Shown here piece by piece: positions 1-7,334 of a stretch of DNA of 64,000 nt. The stretch spans positions 2,096,001 to 2,160,000 of the forward strand of contig NZ_CP127165.1 in NCBI RefSeq assembly GCF_030264275.1, read 5' to 3'. Below the pieces are notes generated by a model. That model was not told the origin of the DNA, did no database searches, and saw only the letters and a list, made by a program, of their open reading frames with translations. The stretch comes from Marivivens sp. LCG002. Its GTDB lineage: Bacteria; Pseudomonadota; Alphaproteobacteria; Rhodobacterales; Rhodobacteraceae. Each line of letters starts with the position of its first letter. Within the stretch, counting starts at the first letter, position 1. Made by a program: the position numbers and the translations under genes.

Positions 1-2
1 AG

Positions 3-17
3 TCCGAAGACGAATAA
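3..17 (+). CDS. possible 3' end of an upstream gene
   Basis: Reading frame 3 gives Ser-Glu-Asp-Glu followed by TAA, which looks like the acidic tail of a protein whose body lies left of the window. A strong terminator begins five bases later, which fits a gene ending here. Too few residues remain for identification, and the terminator could equally serve only the opposing lytic transglycosylase gene. Confidence 0.2.
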   Translation, partial: SEDE

Positions 18-21
18 AACA

Positions 22-53
22 AAAACAGCAGGCCCCGTGCCTGCTGTTTTCTT
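22..53. terminator. bidirectional intrinsic terminator
   Basis: An 11-bp perfect stem (22-32 with 40-50) closes a 7-base loop. T-runs follow on the plus strand (47-55), and the complement of the A-rich 14-25 provides a T-run on the minus strand. It can end both the lytic transglycosylase transcript and any gene entering from the left. Confidence 0.85.
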
Positions 54-74
54 TTGGGAAGGCGTTGCCGTTTC

Positions 75-914
75 TCAGCTTTTGACCGTGAACACACATC
101 CGTCCGATATGAGTTCGGGCGGCGTAAGGCACAGCGCTTTGGCAACGGTCCAAGCCGCCAGAACCTTTGGCACATATAGACGCGTTTCGACGTAATCGGG
201 GACGCCGCCATTGTCCCTGATCGTCCCTTCGCCTGCATTATAGCCTGCAAGAACGAGGATCGGGTCCCCGTCAAAGACCTCCATCAACCAGTCAAGATAG
301 GCGACGCCGCCCTTGATATTGTCGACGGGGTCAAAGGGGTCCCGAACACCAAAGCGCTCTGCGGTGGCGGGCATAAGTTGCATCAGACCCTGTGCACCGG
401 CGCGGCTGGTCGCATTGCTCTGGCCCGCGCTTTCAACGGCGATGACAGAGAGCACAAGAGCGGGCGACACTTTGGTGTCGATTGTAGCAAGCAGGATATC
501 CCGACCATGCCGCGAAGCAATTTTGGTCAGAGCATCAAGACTGGGCGGTTCGACCTTTTCCGCATCGGATGCCTTTGCCATGGCTTCGAGCGCAAGGACA
601 AGGCGGCCCGGAACGTTATCCTCAAGCTTGGGTGAAATCGCCTGCCAGAACCAGGTCACTTGACTGGCTTGTGGAACGGCACCTCCGACGGCGCCAAAGA
701 CGTCTTGCGATGGCGCGGCTGTCCCCGCAGCAGGCGGCGCGGATGGCGCACTTGGCGCACGCGGGGCGACTTGGACGTTGATCCGCGGCCCCGCACCGGT
801 CGGAACCGTCACGCGCTTGAAGGTAAAGTCGGACTGCAGTCGATGTCCCTCCGCCAAAGCAGAGCTGCCCGCCATTAGAGCCCCAAACGCAAAAATCGCC
901 GCTACCTTCCGCAT
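75..914 (-). CDS. periplasmic lytic transglycosylase, SLT domain
   Basis: A 279-residue peptidoglycan-cleaving enzyme. Residues 1-21 form a signal peptide ending ALA; residues 40-70 are a Pro/Ala-rich linker. The SLT (lysozyme-like) domain covers about 145-255: catalytic Glu161 in AVESAG, then GLMQLMPATA (177-186) and AGYNAGEG (223-230), all family signatures. An AGGTGG ribosome site precedes the ATG. It is transcribed away from the Tad pilin genes, so it is not in their operon, but position suggests it may open the cell wall for the pilus machine; that role is inferred. Family assignment is secure, the specific Slt/Mlt subfamily is not. Confidence 0.9.
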   Translation of the reverse strand: MRKVAAIFAFGALMAGSSALAEGHRLQSDFTFKRVTVPTGAGPRINVQVAPRAPSAPSAPPAAGTAAPSQDVFGAVGGAVPQASQVTWFWQAISPKLEDNVPGRLVLALEAMAKASDAEKVEPPSLDALTKIASRHGRDILLATIDTKVSPALVLSVIAVESAGQSNATSRAGAQGLMQLMPATAERFGVRDPFDPVDNIKGGVAYLDWLMEVFDGDPILVLAGYNAGEGTIRDNGGVPDYVETRLYVPKVLAAWTVAKALCLTPPELISDGCVFTVKS

Positions 915-1265
915 CTGCGGACCACCTACCCGTTTTTCTTTTGCGCGAGGCTAGCGAAAAAATCCCGTCCTGTCCCCGTCTAAGCATCAAAACGCAACCA
1001 ATTCGTGCAAATTGCCGCCGTAATGTCACGCCGAAAATCGACACGAAGGCGACAATTTCAATTTTAAATATAACTGAATCAATACGTTAAAAGAAAAATC
1101 GAAAAAATCAGCCACATCAAGAAATGGAACCATTGGAGTCCAATTTCCGCCCCAATCGGACGGCTATATGGGCTCATCCAAAGCCGGACAGCCTCGGAAC
1201 AACGAGCAAAACAACCGGTGAAGATGTTGAAAACGAAGCGACTAATTCCCTGAGGAGGGACGACT
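915..1265. other. intergenic control region between transglycosylase and pilin array
   Basis: This 351-bp divergent spacer holds no credible gene. The stretch 1059-1115 is strikingly AT-rich against the surrounding DNA and is the likeliest promoter zone for the pilin genes, though I cannot define -35/-10 boxes with confidence. The right end carries the strong ribosome site GAGGAGG at 1252-1258, seven bases before the first pilin ATG. Confidence 0.5.
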
Positions 1266-1445
1266 ATGCTGAACTTTATCAAAAACTTCCGCCGCGACGA
1301 AGACGGTGCTGTGACTGTTGACTGGGTTGTTCTGACCGCTGCTCTCGTTGGTATCGGTGTAGCCGTTGTCGGCGGCGTCAAGACCCAGACCGAGGACGTA
1401 GGCACCTCGATCGCAACCAAAGTTTCGGCTTCGAAGCTTAACTAA
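1266..1445 (+). CDS. Flp/Tad type IVb prepilin, copy 1
   Basis: A 59-residue major pilin precursor. The basic leader ends at Gly14, where the prepilin peptidase (CpaA, encoded at 12241-12738) should cut, leaving a 45-residue pilin that starts AVTVDWVVLTA and is dominated by one hydrophobic helix. Mature positions 5 and 6 are Asp-Trp rather than the usual Glu-Tyr. This copy alone has the strong GAGGAGG ribosome site, and differs from copies 2-4 by three silent bases. Flp pilins polymerise into the adhesive Tad pilus. Assignment rests on length, leader, Gly cleavage site and the surrounding Tad genes. Confidence 0.92.
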   Translation: MLNFIKNFRRDEDGAVTVDWVVLTAALVGIGVAVVGGVKTQTEDVGTSIATKVSASKLN

Positions 1446-1474
1446 TTCAAAAATTCTAATTCAGGATCATCAAA

Positions 1475-1654
1475 ATGCTTAACTTCATCAAAAACTTCCG
1501 CCGCGACGAAGACGGTGCTGTGACTGTTGACTGGGTTGTTCTGACCGCTGCTCTCGTTGGTATCGGTGTGGCCGTTGTCGGCGGCGTCAAGACCCAGACC
1601 GAGGACGTAGGCACCTCGATCGCAACCAAAGTTTCGGCTTCGAAGCTTAACTAA
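1475..1654 (+). CDS. Flp/Tad prepilin, copy 2 (identical protein)
   Basis: This encodes exactly the same 59 residues as copy 1 and lies 29 bases after its stop codon. An AGGA ribosome site sits in the repeated spacer. With such short spacers and no terminator between copies, copies 1-4 are probably cotranscribed and would multiply pilin output. Confidence 0.92.
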   Translation: MLNFIKNFRRDEDGAVTVDWVVLTAALVGIGVAVVGGVKTQTEDVGTSIATKVSASKLN

Positions 1655-1683
1655 TTCAAAAATTCTAATTCAGGATCATCAAA

Positions 1684-1863
1684 ATGCTTAACTTCATCAA
1701 AAACTTCCGCCGCGACGAAGACGGTGCTGTGACTGTTGACTGGGTTGTTCTGACCGCTGCTCTCGTTGGTATCGGTGTGGCCGTTGTCGGCGGCGTCAAG
1801 ACCCAGACCGAGGACGTAGGCACCTCGATCGCAACCAAAGTTTCGGCTTCGAAGCTTAACTAA
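1684..1863 (+). CDS. Flp/Tad prepilin, copy 3 (identical protein)
   Basis: Identical at nucleotide level to copies 2 and 4 over the whole gene; same 59-residue product with leader ending Gly14 and Asp-Trp at mature positions 5-6. The preceding 29-base spacer is the same as before copy 2. Confidence 0.92.
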   Translation: MLNFIKNFRRDEDGAVTVDWVVLTAALVGIGVAVVGGVKTQTEDVGTSIATKVSASKLN

Positions 1864-1892
1864 TTCAAAAATTCTAATTCAGGATCATCAAA

Positions 1893-2072
1893 ATGCTTAA
1901 CTTCATCAAAAACTTCCGCCGCGACGAAGACGGTGCTGTGACTGTTGACTGGGTTGTTCTGACCGCTGCTCTCGTTGGTATCGGTGTGGCCGTTGTCGGC
2001 GGCGTCAAGACCCAGACCGAGGACGTAGGCACCTCGATCGCAACCAAAGTTTCGGCTTCGAAGCTTAACTAA
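1893..2072 (+). CDS. Flp/Tad prepilin, copy 4 (identical protein)
   Basis: Last member of the identical set. Identity with copies 2 and 3 continues to the stop codon and ends there; the downstream spacer is different, so the right boundary of the duplicated block is the end of this gene. Confidence 0.92.
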   Translation: MLNFIKNFRRDEDGAVTVDWVVLTAALVGIGVAVVGGVKTQTEDVGTSIATKVSASKLN

Positions 2073-2101
2073 TCTGATCTGGACATCACAGGACCGTGGA
2101 C

Positions 2102-2281
2102 ATGAAAAACTTCTTCAAATCCTTCAAATCTGACGAAGCCGGTGCTGTGACTGTTGACTGGGTTGTATTGACCGCAACACTCGTCGGCCTTGGGGTCGCG
2201 GTGATCGGCACGGTCAAAACCGAAACCGAGGCCACATCGACCTCTGTTTCGAACAAAGTTGCAAGCTACAAGCTCAACTAG
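2102..2281 (+). CDS. Flp/Tad prepilin, diverged copy 5
   Basis: A 59-residue prepilin of the same length as copies 1-4 but diverged: leader MKNFFKSFKSDEAG, then AVTVDWVVLTATLVG. Cleavage Gly14 and the Asp19-Trp20 pair are kept; the C-terminal half has more Thr, Ser and Lys. The ATG at 2102 is preferred over an in-frame GTG two codons upstream because it aligns with the other copies and follows an AGGA site. It may be a minor or alternative pilin. Confidence 0.88.
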   Translation: MKNFFKSFKSDEAGAVTVDWVVLTATLVGLGVAVIGTVKTETEATSTSVSNKVASYKLN

Positions 2282-2303
2282 ACCTGGACATCGGACGCCA
2301 AGA

Positions 2304-2333
2304 CGCGGCGGAGATCTCTGTCTCTCCGCCGCG
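2304..2333 (+). terminator. strong hairpin after pilin copy 5
   Basis: An 11-bp GC-rich stem (2304-2314 with 2323-2333) with an 8-base loop lies 22 bases after the stop of copy 5. Only a pyrimidine-rich tract with few T residues follows, so it may be an mRNA 3'-end stabiliser or partial terminator rather than a full intrinsic terminator. Confidence 0.5.
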
Positions 2334-2362
2334 CCTCTCATTTAATCGATTGGGTTGGTCAG

Positions 2363-2533
2363 GTGAAAGAATTTTTCCGCAATTTTCAGAATGAAGAGTC
2401 CGGCGCCATCACAGTTGAATGGGTCGTCCTTTCAGCACTGCTTGTCGGACTTGCCATCTCGTTTCTCGGCAATACGACGACAGCGACAAAAGATGTCGGA
2501 ACTACAGTCGCAGCCAAGATGGCCGAGCAATAA
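2363..2533 (+). CDS. Flp/Tad prepilin, diverged copy 6 (GTG start)
   Basis: A 56-residue prepilin starting at GTG; the leader MKEFFRNFQNEESG aligns residue for residue with copy 5, which fixes the start. Cleavage follows Gly14 and the mature chain starts AITVEWVVLSALLVG. Unlike the other five, position 5 of the mature chain is Glu (Glu19), the canonical residue. The C-terminus is shorter and ends AKMAEQ. No strong ribosome site is visible, suggesting weak translation and perhaps a minor pilin role. Confidence 0.82.
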   Translation: MKEFFRNFQNEESGAITVEWVVLSALLVGLAISFLGNTTTATKDVGTTVAAKMAEQ

Positions 2534-2543
2534 ACCAGAACCC

Positions 2544-2569
2544 AAAAGGTCGCCGCGGCGGCCTTTTTC
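2544..2569 (+). terminator. intrinsic terminator ending the pilin cluster
   Basis: A near-palindromic GC-rich stem centred at about 2556 (arms 2545-2555 and 2557-2566, one G-T pair) runs directly into TTTTT. It lies 11 bases after the stop of copy 6 and should separate pilin mRNA from cpaB. Confidence 0.75.
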
Positions 2570-2735
2570 GTTATTTCATTCCAGAATTCACGTTTACGAA
2601 ATCGAAACGTTCCGTTCAAATTCCACAGATAGTCCCAAAGAAGCCCACAATACGGCCACATTCGATTGATCTAACGGATGCTGAAGACATCCGTCCCTCC
2701 TGGACGATATTAGCAACTACCGAAAGGACAACGAA

Positions 2736-3596
2736 ATGCGAGCAGTATTCGGACTCGTCCTCATCGTCGGCCTCGGATTGGCCGGCTTTGCAGTCTATAT
2801 GGTCAAAGGCTACTTTGACCAACAAGCGGTTGCTCTTGCCGAGCAGCGCGCGGTCGCCGAACAGGCCGTTCCGACCGTCGAATTGATCGCGATGAACCGC
2901 ACGATCAACTATGGCGAAATCCTTACGAAAGAGGATGTCTCTTTCATCCGTTATGCCGAGCCGTTTTTGCCCGAAGGCGTGTTCTTGACCGCCGAAGAAC
3001 TTTTCCCCGAGGATCAGGAGCCCCGCATCGTGCTGCGCCAGATGGATGCGATGGAGCCGGTTCTGGCGTCGAAAGTGACCGAACCCGGTGAAGATGCAGG
3101 GCTTGCCTCGCGATTGGGCAAGGGCATTCGCGCCTTTGCCATCAATGTCGATGCCACCTCCGGTGTGTCGGGTTTTCTACGTCCCGGCGACAATGTCGAC
3201 GTCTATTGGACGGGGCAAAACACGGCAAATGGCGGCGGCATGGGCGGCTATAGCGAAGTCACGCGCCTGATCGCGACGAACATCCCAATCATCGCAGTCG
3301 ATCAGGACACCGCGACCAACAGCTCGATCGCCATGGTTGCAAAGACCGTCACCGTCGCAGTGAACCAGAACCAGGGTGCGACCCTGACCCAGGCGCAAAG
3401 CAGCGGACGACTGACGCTCGCACTTGTCGGGATGAATGACGACACCGTGGCAGAAGCAATCGAAGTCGACCAGAAGAGCCTGCTCGGGGTCGAAGAAGCC
3501 GCTCCCGAAGTGGCCCAAGCGGAAGAGAAAATCTGCACGATCCGCACCAATCGCGGTGTCGAAAAGGTCGAAATCCAGATCCCCTGCCCCAAGTAA
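2736..3596 (+). CDS. cpaB: Flp pilus assembly protein CpaB/RcpC
   Basis: A 286-residue periplasmic Tad component anchored by one N-terminal membrane helix (about residues 3-24). An SAF-type domain follows (about 46-115, with the NYGEILTKEDV stretch), then the RcpC/CpaB domain with FLRPGDNVDVYWTG. RcpC-family proteins sit with the secretin in the outer-membrane/periplasmic part of the pilus channel. The gene has its own AAAGGA ribosome site and lies 200 bp after the pilin terminator; a second terminator separates it from cpaC, so it may be transcribed alone. Two cysteines near the C-terminus (CTIRT and the final CPK) could form a disulphide. Confidence 0.9.
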   Translation: MRAVFGLVLIVGLGLAGFAVYMVKGYFDQQAVALAEQRAVAEQAVPTVELIAMNRTINYGEILTKEDVSFIRYAEPFLPEGVFLTAEELFPEDQEPRIVLRQMDAMEPVLASKVTEPGEDAGLASRLGKGIRAFAINVDATSGVSGFLRPGDNVDVYWTGQNTANGGGMGGYSEVTRLIATNIPIIAVDQDTATNSSIAMVAKTVTVAVNQNQGATLTQAQSSGRLTLALVGMNDDTVAEAIEVDQKSLLGVEEAAPEVAQAEEKICTIRTNRGVEKVEIQIPCPK

Positions 3597-3615
3597 AATG
3601 GGCCCAAGCACACCT

Positions 3616-3650
3616 ATTACGCGCCTCACTGGGCGCGTAATCGCGTTTTT
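3616..3650 (+). terminator. intrinsic terminator between cpaB and cpaC
   Basis: A 10-bp perfect stem (3616-3625 with 3632-3641) with a 6-base loop is followed by CGCG and a TTTTT run. It splits the Tad locus into separate transcription units; a promoter for cpaC and downstream genes should lie in 3651-3760. Confidence 0.85.
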
Positions 3651-3778
3651 GTTGCGAATTTTCAACATAAACGTTCATCACTATGCCATTGATTCTTGCA
3701 AAAAATAAGTTTTCCGCGCAGTGTGCTTCAAACGACGGGTAAAAATCCCGCATTGGGCGTGATCAAGAGGCAGGTCAC

Positions 3779-5200
3779 ATGACACAACGATCTTTCATCA
3801 AAGCGGCGCTTTTCGGGCTCTCGCTTGCGATGACCAGTATACCGTCTATGCCTTGGGCAGAGACGCTTCAGGTGATGCGTGGAGCACCGTCTTCGGCACT
3901 TCAGGTGCCGATGAACCGCGCCGTTGTTGTCGAAAGTGACACAGCTTTTGCCGAGCTTTCCATCGCCAACCCCGGGATCGCGGATATTTCCTCGTTGTCG
4001 GATCGAACGATTTACGTTCTGGGCAAGGAACCCGGCCGAACGACCCTGACACTCCTTGGAGTGGACGGGCGGCTGATCACCAACGTCGAAGTTCATGTGA
4101 CCCCCGATATTGCCGAATTCAAAGAACGGCTTGAGCAAATTCTGCCTGGCGAGAAAATCGAAGTGCGGACCGCCAATGACGGCATCGTTCTGTCGGGCAC
4201 TGTAAGCAGCGCTGCCCGTCTAGACCGCGCCTTGGAATTGGCGCAGCGCTATGCACCCGATCGCGTCTCCAACCTGATGAGCGTCGGCGGAACCCAGCAA
4301 GTCATGCTCAAAGTGCGCTTTGCAGAGATGGAGCGTTCGGTTTCCAAATCGCTCTCGTCGTCTCTTTCGGTTGCAGGCTCGGCACTCAACAACAATCTCG
4401 GCGTCTTTGGCGGGTCGAATTCGACCCAGTCGGCCACAAACATCAAGGACGCCCTTTCCGCAGGTTACACCGGTGCGGGTGACAAGAACGGTGCGTTCTT
4501 GTTCGGCTTCAACGCGGGCGGCCTCGAACTCGGCATCCTGCTCGAAGCTCTTGAGGCGCGCGGCGTTGTCCGAACCCTTGCCGAACCCAATTTGACGGCG
4601 CTTTCGGGCCAAGAAGCGAATTTCCTCGCGGGCGGGGAATATCCTGTTCCCGTTCGGGACAGCACTGGCCGACTGACCATCCAATACAAACCCTTCGGGA
4701 TCGAGCTGAACTTTATCCCGCGCGTTGTGGATCAGGACATCATCAACCTCGAACTCAACGCGGCTGTATCGTCGATCGACCCCACAAACGGTATCATCCT
4801 CGAAGGTTTGAGCATCGACGCCTTCAAGCGCAACGAAACCTCGACCACTGTGGAAATGCGTGATGGCGAAAGCTTTGCAATCGCAGGGCTTTTGTCGGAC
4901 GACTTCCGCGATCTGAACGGTCAGGTGCCGTGGCTGGGCGATATTCCCGTGCTCGGCGCCTTGTTTCGCAGCGCCTCTTACGAGCGTGCGCAGACCGAGC
5001 TTGTCATTATCGTCACCCCCCATCTTGTGACCCCGACCCGTGGTGAAGCGCTTGCTCTGCCGACGGACCGCGTTACCATTCCCTCGGAAAAAGACCTCTT
5101 CCTTTTCGGCAAGGTCACGGGCAGCACACCGACCAGCGGAGCTGCGGGAGAAGTCGCCAAGCAGGACTTCAGCGGGTCTTATGGCTATGTTCTGGATTAA
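3779..5200 (+). CDS. cpaC: Tad pilus secretin CpaC/RcpA
   Basis: A 473-residue outer-membrane secretin through which the Flp pilus passes. The signal peptide ends near residue 26 (MPWA). An N-terminal pilus-formation domain covers about 30-105, a BON-like domain about 105-170, and the type II/III secretin domain about 225-425, with the usual PVPV motif and a C-terminal stretch ending VIIVTPHLV. Length is normal for the family. A GAGGCAGG ribosome site precedes the ATG. It starts the main assembly operon, with only 12 bases to the next gene. Confidence 0.95.
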   Translation: MTQRSFIKAALFGLSLAMTSIPSMPWAETLQVMRGAPSSALQVPMNRAVVVESDTAFAELSIANPGIADISSLSDRTIYVLGKEPGRTTLTLLGVDGRLITNVEVHVTPDIAEFKERLEQILPGEKIEVRTANDGIVLSGTVSSAARLDRALELAQRYAPDRVSNLMSVGGTQQVMLKVRFAEMERSVSKSLSSSLSVAGSALNNNLGVFGGSNSTQSATNIKDALSAGYTGAGDKNGAFLFGFNAGGLELGILLEALEARGVVRTLAEPNLTALSGQEANFLAGGEYPVPVRDSTGRLTIQYKPFGIELNFIPRVVDQDIINLELNAAVSSIDPTNGIILEGLSIDAFKRNETSTTVEMRDGESFAIAGLLSDDFRDLNGQVPWLGDIPVLGALFRSASYERAQTELVIIVTPHLVTPTRGEALALPTDRVTIPSEKDLFLFGKVTGSTPTSGAAGEVAKQDFSGSYGYVLD

Positions 5201-5212
5201 GGGAGACTGACC

Positions 5213-5866
5213 ATGCTCGCACGCTCCCTTTCGCTCCTCTCGATGGTTGCACTCCTTGCGGCGTGCAACAACGAAGCAGGCTATAGCTCATCCTACCGAG
5301 AGGCGGGATTGATCAACAATGGTGCGGACTTCGGCAATTCGACGATGCAAAACACCTTGGTGATGACAGGTGCGTCGAGCTATACGGTCAATCTGAACAA
5401 TCGCTTCGTGGCGCAGGTGCCGACAACGATCAACTTTGCCTTCAACTCCTATGTTCTGGATGACGAGGCCCGCGCGACCTTGCGCGCTCAGGCCGACTTT
5501 ATGCGTCAATTTCCCGAAGTGCGCTTCAAGGTTTACGGCCATACCGACCTCGTCGGCTCATCAAGCTACAATCGCACGCTCGGTCTGCGCCGCGCCGAGG
5601 CCGCCGTGCTCTATCTTCAGACCCAAGGCATACAGCGCTCGCGACTTGAAGCGGTTGTCAGCCATGGCGAAACACAGCCTCTTGTCGTGACCGAAGGACG
5701 TGAACGGGCCAACCGCCGCACCGTCACCGAGGTCACGGGCTTTGTGAACTCGAACCCGATGGTGATGAACGGCAAATATGCCGAGATCATCTTCCGAGAT
5801 TATGTGCAAAGCGCCTCGGTTCCCGCCACGCTCTTCAACGGAAGCGCAACGGGCACGAGCGAATAA
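5213..5866 (+). CDS. OmpA-family lipoprotein in the Tad locus
   Basis: A 217-residue outer-membrane lipoprotein: signal peptide with lipobox LAAC (Cys18), a linker, then an OmpA/MotB-like peptidoglycan-binding domain (about 80-180) with the NFAFNSYVLDDEA strand and GHTD motif. It takes the place where Caulobacter has the CpaD/RcpB pilotin-like lipoprotein, between secretin and cpaE. The likely job is to tether the secretin to the cell wall; that is inferred from domain and position. It does not resemble CpaD in sequence features I can see. Confidence 0.82.
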   Translation: MLARSLSLLSMVALLAACNNEAGYSSSYREAGLINNGADFGNSTMQNTLVMTGASSYTVNLNNRFVAQVPTTINFAFNSYVLDDEARATLRAQADFMRQFPEVRFKVYGHTDLVGSSSYNRTLGLRRAEAAVLYLQTQGIQRSRLEAVVSHGETQPLVVTEGRERANRRTVTEVTGFVNSNPMVMNGKYAEIIFRDYVQSASVPATLFNGSATGTSE

Positions 5867-5873
5867 GATCGGC

Positions 5874-5904
5874 TTGGCGCGGTAAACAATTTCAACCGCG
5901 CCAA
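5874..5904. terminator. intercistronic hairpin before cpaE
   Basis: A 10-bp stem (5874-5883 with 5895-5904) and 11-base loop start eight bases after the lipoprotein stop. No T-run follows, so it may be an attenuating or RNA-stabilising hairpin rather than a complete terminator. The remaining 150 bp to cpaE could hold another promoter. Confidence 0.45.
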
Positions 5905-6057
5905 ATGGATCGTCGTTAAATTCCGCACAATTATATCCTTTTGGCCGCATTTAGGTCACGATTGGCGACGATTTTCTATCTCAAAGAATAGCCTTGTTCG
6001 GATGATTCCGACCTGGCGCTTGGGGAATCTCCCCTTGAATTTGAGGAAGAAGGCCAA

Positions 6058-7323
6058 ATGAGTAGTCCAGCGCTATTGCAACCGGAACCGCAGCCGATCC
6101 TGGCCTGCACGGTGAGCAGAGACGTGCAGCTTTTCGACCTGTTGATCGAAGACATGGAAACAGCCATGGGCGAGCAATGGGGTGACCTCGGGTTCGGCGA
6201 TTGTATGCTGTTTCTCGAGCAACCCGAAGCCGAAGCGCTCCAATTCCTCGCCATTGCACTTGATGCCGAAGACGAAGCCTCGCTCGACGAGGTGATTGCA
6301 TTGATTGTTGCGGCCAAAGCCCGCGACATCCGCATTATTCTCGTGACCGAGGATGTCTCGCCGACCGCTCTTCATAAACTTCTCAAGGCAGGCGGCGACG
6401 AATTCGTGCCTTACCCGCTCCCTGATGGCGAATTGGCTCAGGCGATCAAACGTGTGACTTCGGAACCTGAAGAGCCTGAAATCGCCCCGAGCCGGAACGA
6501 GCATAATCTCAAGGCCAAGAATGACCGCTCGGGTGTGTTGATCCCCGTTCAAGGTATGGCGGGTGGCACAGGAGCAACGACTTTTGCCTGTAATCTGGCT
6601 TACGAGCTTTCAACCGTCGAAAAGGAGGATGCCCCGCGCGTTCTCTTGATCGACTTCGATCTGCAATACGGATCGGTCGGAACCTATCTCGACGTCGATC
6701 GCCGCGAGGCGGTGATGGAGCTTATCACCGATACCGAAGCAGCCGACGAAGAAGCCTTTATGCAGGCGACGTTGAGCGTGCATGATAAGCTCTATGTTCT
6801 GACGTCACCGCCCGACATTATGCCCTTGGATATCATGGGACCGCCTGATGTCGAACGTTTGCTCGAAATTGCTTTGGCGAACTTCGACTATGTTGTCGTC
6901 GATATGCCGACCACGCTCGTGGAATGGACCCAAACCATTCTCGAAAAGGCGCACGTCTATTTTGCGCTTCTCGAGATCGACATGCGCTCCGCCCAGAACA
7001 CGCTTCGGCTCAAGCGTGCGCTCCAGTCCGAGGATCTTCCCTTTGACAAGCTCAGGTTCATCTTGAACCGCGCGCCCGGATTCACCGACCTGAACGGCAA
7101 AGCCCGTATCAAACGGCTTGCCGACAGCTTGGGTATCTCTATCGACGTGACCTTCCCCGATGGCGGCAAGCAGATCATGCAGGCCAACGATCACGGCCAG
7201 CCACTGTCAAGCGCGGCACCCAAGAATGCGCTTCGCAAGGAAATCGCCAAGCTCGCCAAATCGATCCACGACGTCAACGTGGGCGAAGCCAGTGTTTCGA
7301 CGAAAAAGAAAAAGCGAAAGTAA
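6058..7323 (+). CDS. cpaE: Tad pilus localisation ATPase-like protein CpaE/TadZ
   Basis: A 421-residue protein with a receiver-like N-terminal domain (about 15-135) and a MinD/ParA-like domain from about 160. The nucleotide loop reads GMAGGTGATT (166-175): both Lys residues of the ParA signature are missing, with Ala173 where the P-loop Lys should be. LLIDFDLQYG (196-205) matches the ParA Walker A' Asp motif. TadZ proteins mark the pole and recruit the pilus motor; loss of the lysines suggests weak or absent ATP hydrolysis. It is 11 bases ahead of cpaF. Confidence 0.9.
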   Translation: MSSPALLQPEPQPILACTVSRDVQLFDLLIEDMETAMGEQWGDLGFGDCMLFLEQPEAEALQFLAIALDAEDEASLDEVIALIVAAKARDIRIILVTEDVSPTALHKLLKAGGDEFVPYPLPDGELAQAIKRVTSEPEEPEIAPSRNEHNLKAKNDRSGVLIPVQGMAGGTGATTFACNLAYELSTVEKEDAPRVLLIDFDLQYGSVGTYLDVDRREAVMELITDTEAADEEAFMQATLSVHDKLYVLTSPPDIMPLDIMGPPDVERLLEIALANFDYVVVDMPTTLVEWTQTILEKAHVYFALLEIDMRSAQNTLRLKRALQSEDLPFDKLRFILNRAPGFTDLNGKARIKRLADSLGISIDVTFPDGGKQIMQANDHGQPLSSAAPKNALRKEIAKLAKSIHDVNVGEASVSTKKKKRK

Positions 7324-7334
7324 GAGGTTAGCAG

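Larger units (their letters stand above)
1266..2072 (+). repeat. 209-bp tandem repeat carrying four pilin genes
   Basis: Units start at 1266, 1475, 1684 and 1893; each is a 180-bp gene plus a 29-bp spacer, the last unit lacking the spacer. Units 2-4 are identical base for base across the gene. Unit 1 differs at only three positions (1271, 1277, 1361), all synonymous third codon bases. The three spacers are identical and each carries an AGGA ribosome site. The pattern implies very recent duplication or continuing gene conversion. Confidence 0.97.

Noticed and set aside
1266-2072. CRISPR-like or satellite repeat
   Set aside because: The repeat unit is 209 bp and is itself a complete gene plus spacer; there are no variable spacers.
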